In this document: piece after piece, positions 4,996-5,345 of the stretch
Position numbering within the stretch: position 1 is the first letter of the stretch
Layout of the letters: every line of letters begins with the position of its first letter
Assembly (NCBI GenBank): GCA_900765185.1
Contig: CAAFQT010000198.1
Span: forward strand, 1-5,345
Length of the DNA stretch: 5,345 bases
Reading direction: 5' to 3'
DNA from: an uncultured Collinsella sp.
GTDB lineage: Bacteria > Actinomycetota > Coriobacteriia > Coriobacteriales > Coriobacteriaceae
The notes under the pieces: generated by a model
Database searches by the model: none
Seen by the model: the letters and a program-made list of their open reading frames with translations, nothing else
Told to the model about the DNA's origin: nothing
Program-made: the position numbers and the translations under genes

Positions 4996-5345
4996 ATGTG
5001 CAATGTTTTGCTCAACGGTACGCAACCGTCCGATGCGTCCCTGCGCGTCCTGCGCGCGCTTGAGGCGGCTGGTCTTGAGGCTTGGTACGTGGGCGGTTGG
5101 GTGCGCGACGCCCTGATGGGGTGCCCCAGCCACGATGTTGATATGTGCTGTAGCGGCCTGTGGCAGGAGTCTAAATCGGCGCTCGAGGCCGCTGGTATCG
5201 CGGTCGTGGAGTCGGGCATTAAATTTGGCGGAATCACGGCTATTTCCGATGGCGAGCGTATTGAGGTCACAACGTACCGTCTGGATGGCTTTTACACCGA
5301 CGGGCGCCATCCCCAGAGTGTGGAGCGTGCCGCCTCGCTCGAGGA
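4996..5345 (+). CDS. cca: CCA-adding tRNA nucleotidyltransferase, N-terminal part (runs off window)
   Basis: The first 116 residues are visible and the frame is open to the window edge. The protein belongs to the class II nucleotidyltransferase / poly(A) polymerase head-domain family, which adds or repairs the 3' CCA of tRNA using CTP and ATP in the cytoplasm. The signature WYVGGWVRDALMG (about 30-42) is followed by HDVDM, giving the two metal-binding aspartates at 47 and 49. IEVTTYR supplies the third carboxylate at Glu90. RHPQSVERAASLE (about 104-116) leads into the next family motif, cut off by the window end. The ATG at 4996 has AGGAGG eight bases upstream. Poly(A) polymerase or an A-only or CC-only variant cannot be excluded without the C-terminal part; in a Gram-positive the CCA enzyme is the most likely. 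It is unrelated to the sugar genes before it. Confidence 0.88.
   Translation, partial: MCNVLLNGTQPSDASLRVLRALEAAGLEAWYVGGWVRDALMGCPSHDVDMCCSGLWQESKSALEAAGIAVVESGIKFGGITAISDGERIEVTTYRLDGFYTDGRHPQSVERAASLE

Overview
The window looks like a chromosomal contig end from a high-GC Gram-positive gut-type bacterium. Coriobacteriia, for example a Collinsella relative, is my best guess. I infer this from the strong G/C preference at third codon positions, an HPr that carries both His15 and Ser46, and the general style of the proteins. No rRNA or other marker in the window proves the assignment. The first 17 bases match the 3' end of the Illumina TruSeq adapter, so the true sequence probably starts at base 18.

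Layout, all genes on the plus strand. Bases 18-53 are the last codons of an unidentified gene, followed by a strong intrinsic terminator (87-126). About 475 bases without a gene follow, holding two unrelated long perfect inverted repeats: 25-bp arms at 138-210 and 42-bp arms at 314-465. Then come ptsH (603-866, HPr), a terminator-like hairpin (910-947) and ptsI (994-2703, enzyme I). A G+C-rich hairpin without a U-tract (2721-2750) precedes a PfkB-family sugar-phosphate kinase (2778-3710), which ends at a strong terminator (3739-3769). A second PfkB paralogue of the same length (3899-4831) has its own probable promoter and its own terminator (4865-4898). The window ends inside a CCA-adding tRNA nucleotidyltransferase (4996 onward), which is functionally unrelated.

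How the genes work together: enzyme I takes phosphate from PEP and passes it to HPr His15, which feeds sugar-specific EII permeases encoded elsewhere. Sugars brought in this way arrive phosphorylated. A fructose-1-phosphate or tagatose-6-phosphate type kinase would be the next step, adding the second phosphate before aldolase cleavage. Pairing the general PTS genes with two tandem kinases, with no EII or regulator beside them, suggests a central rather than fructose-inducible role. This is inference.

Most worth a second look are the two long palindromes in front of ptsH and the shared unusual active-site motifs of both kinases (NGKG and CAGD where the family normally has GGKG and GAGD). The hairpins between ptsH and ptsI and between ptsI and the first kinase could set the ratios of these proteins.
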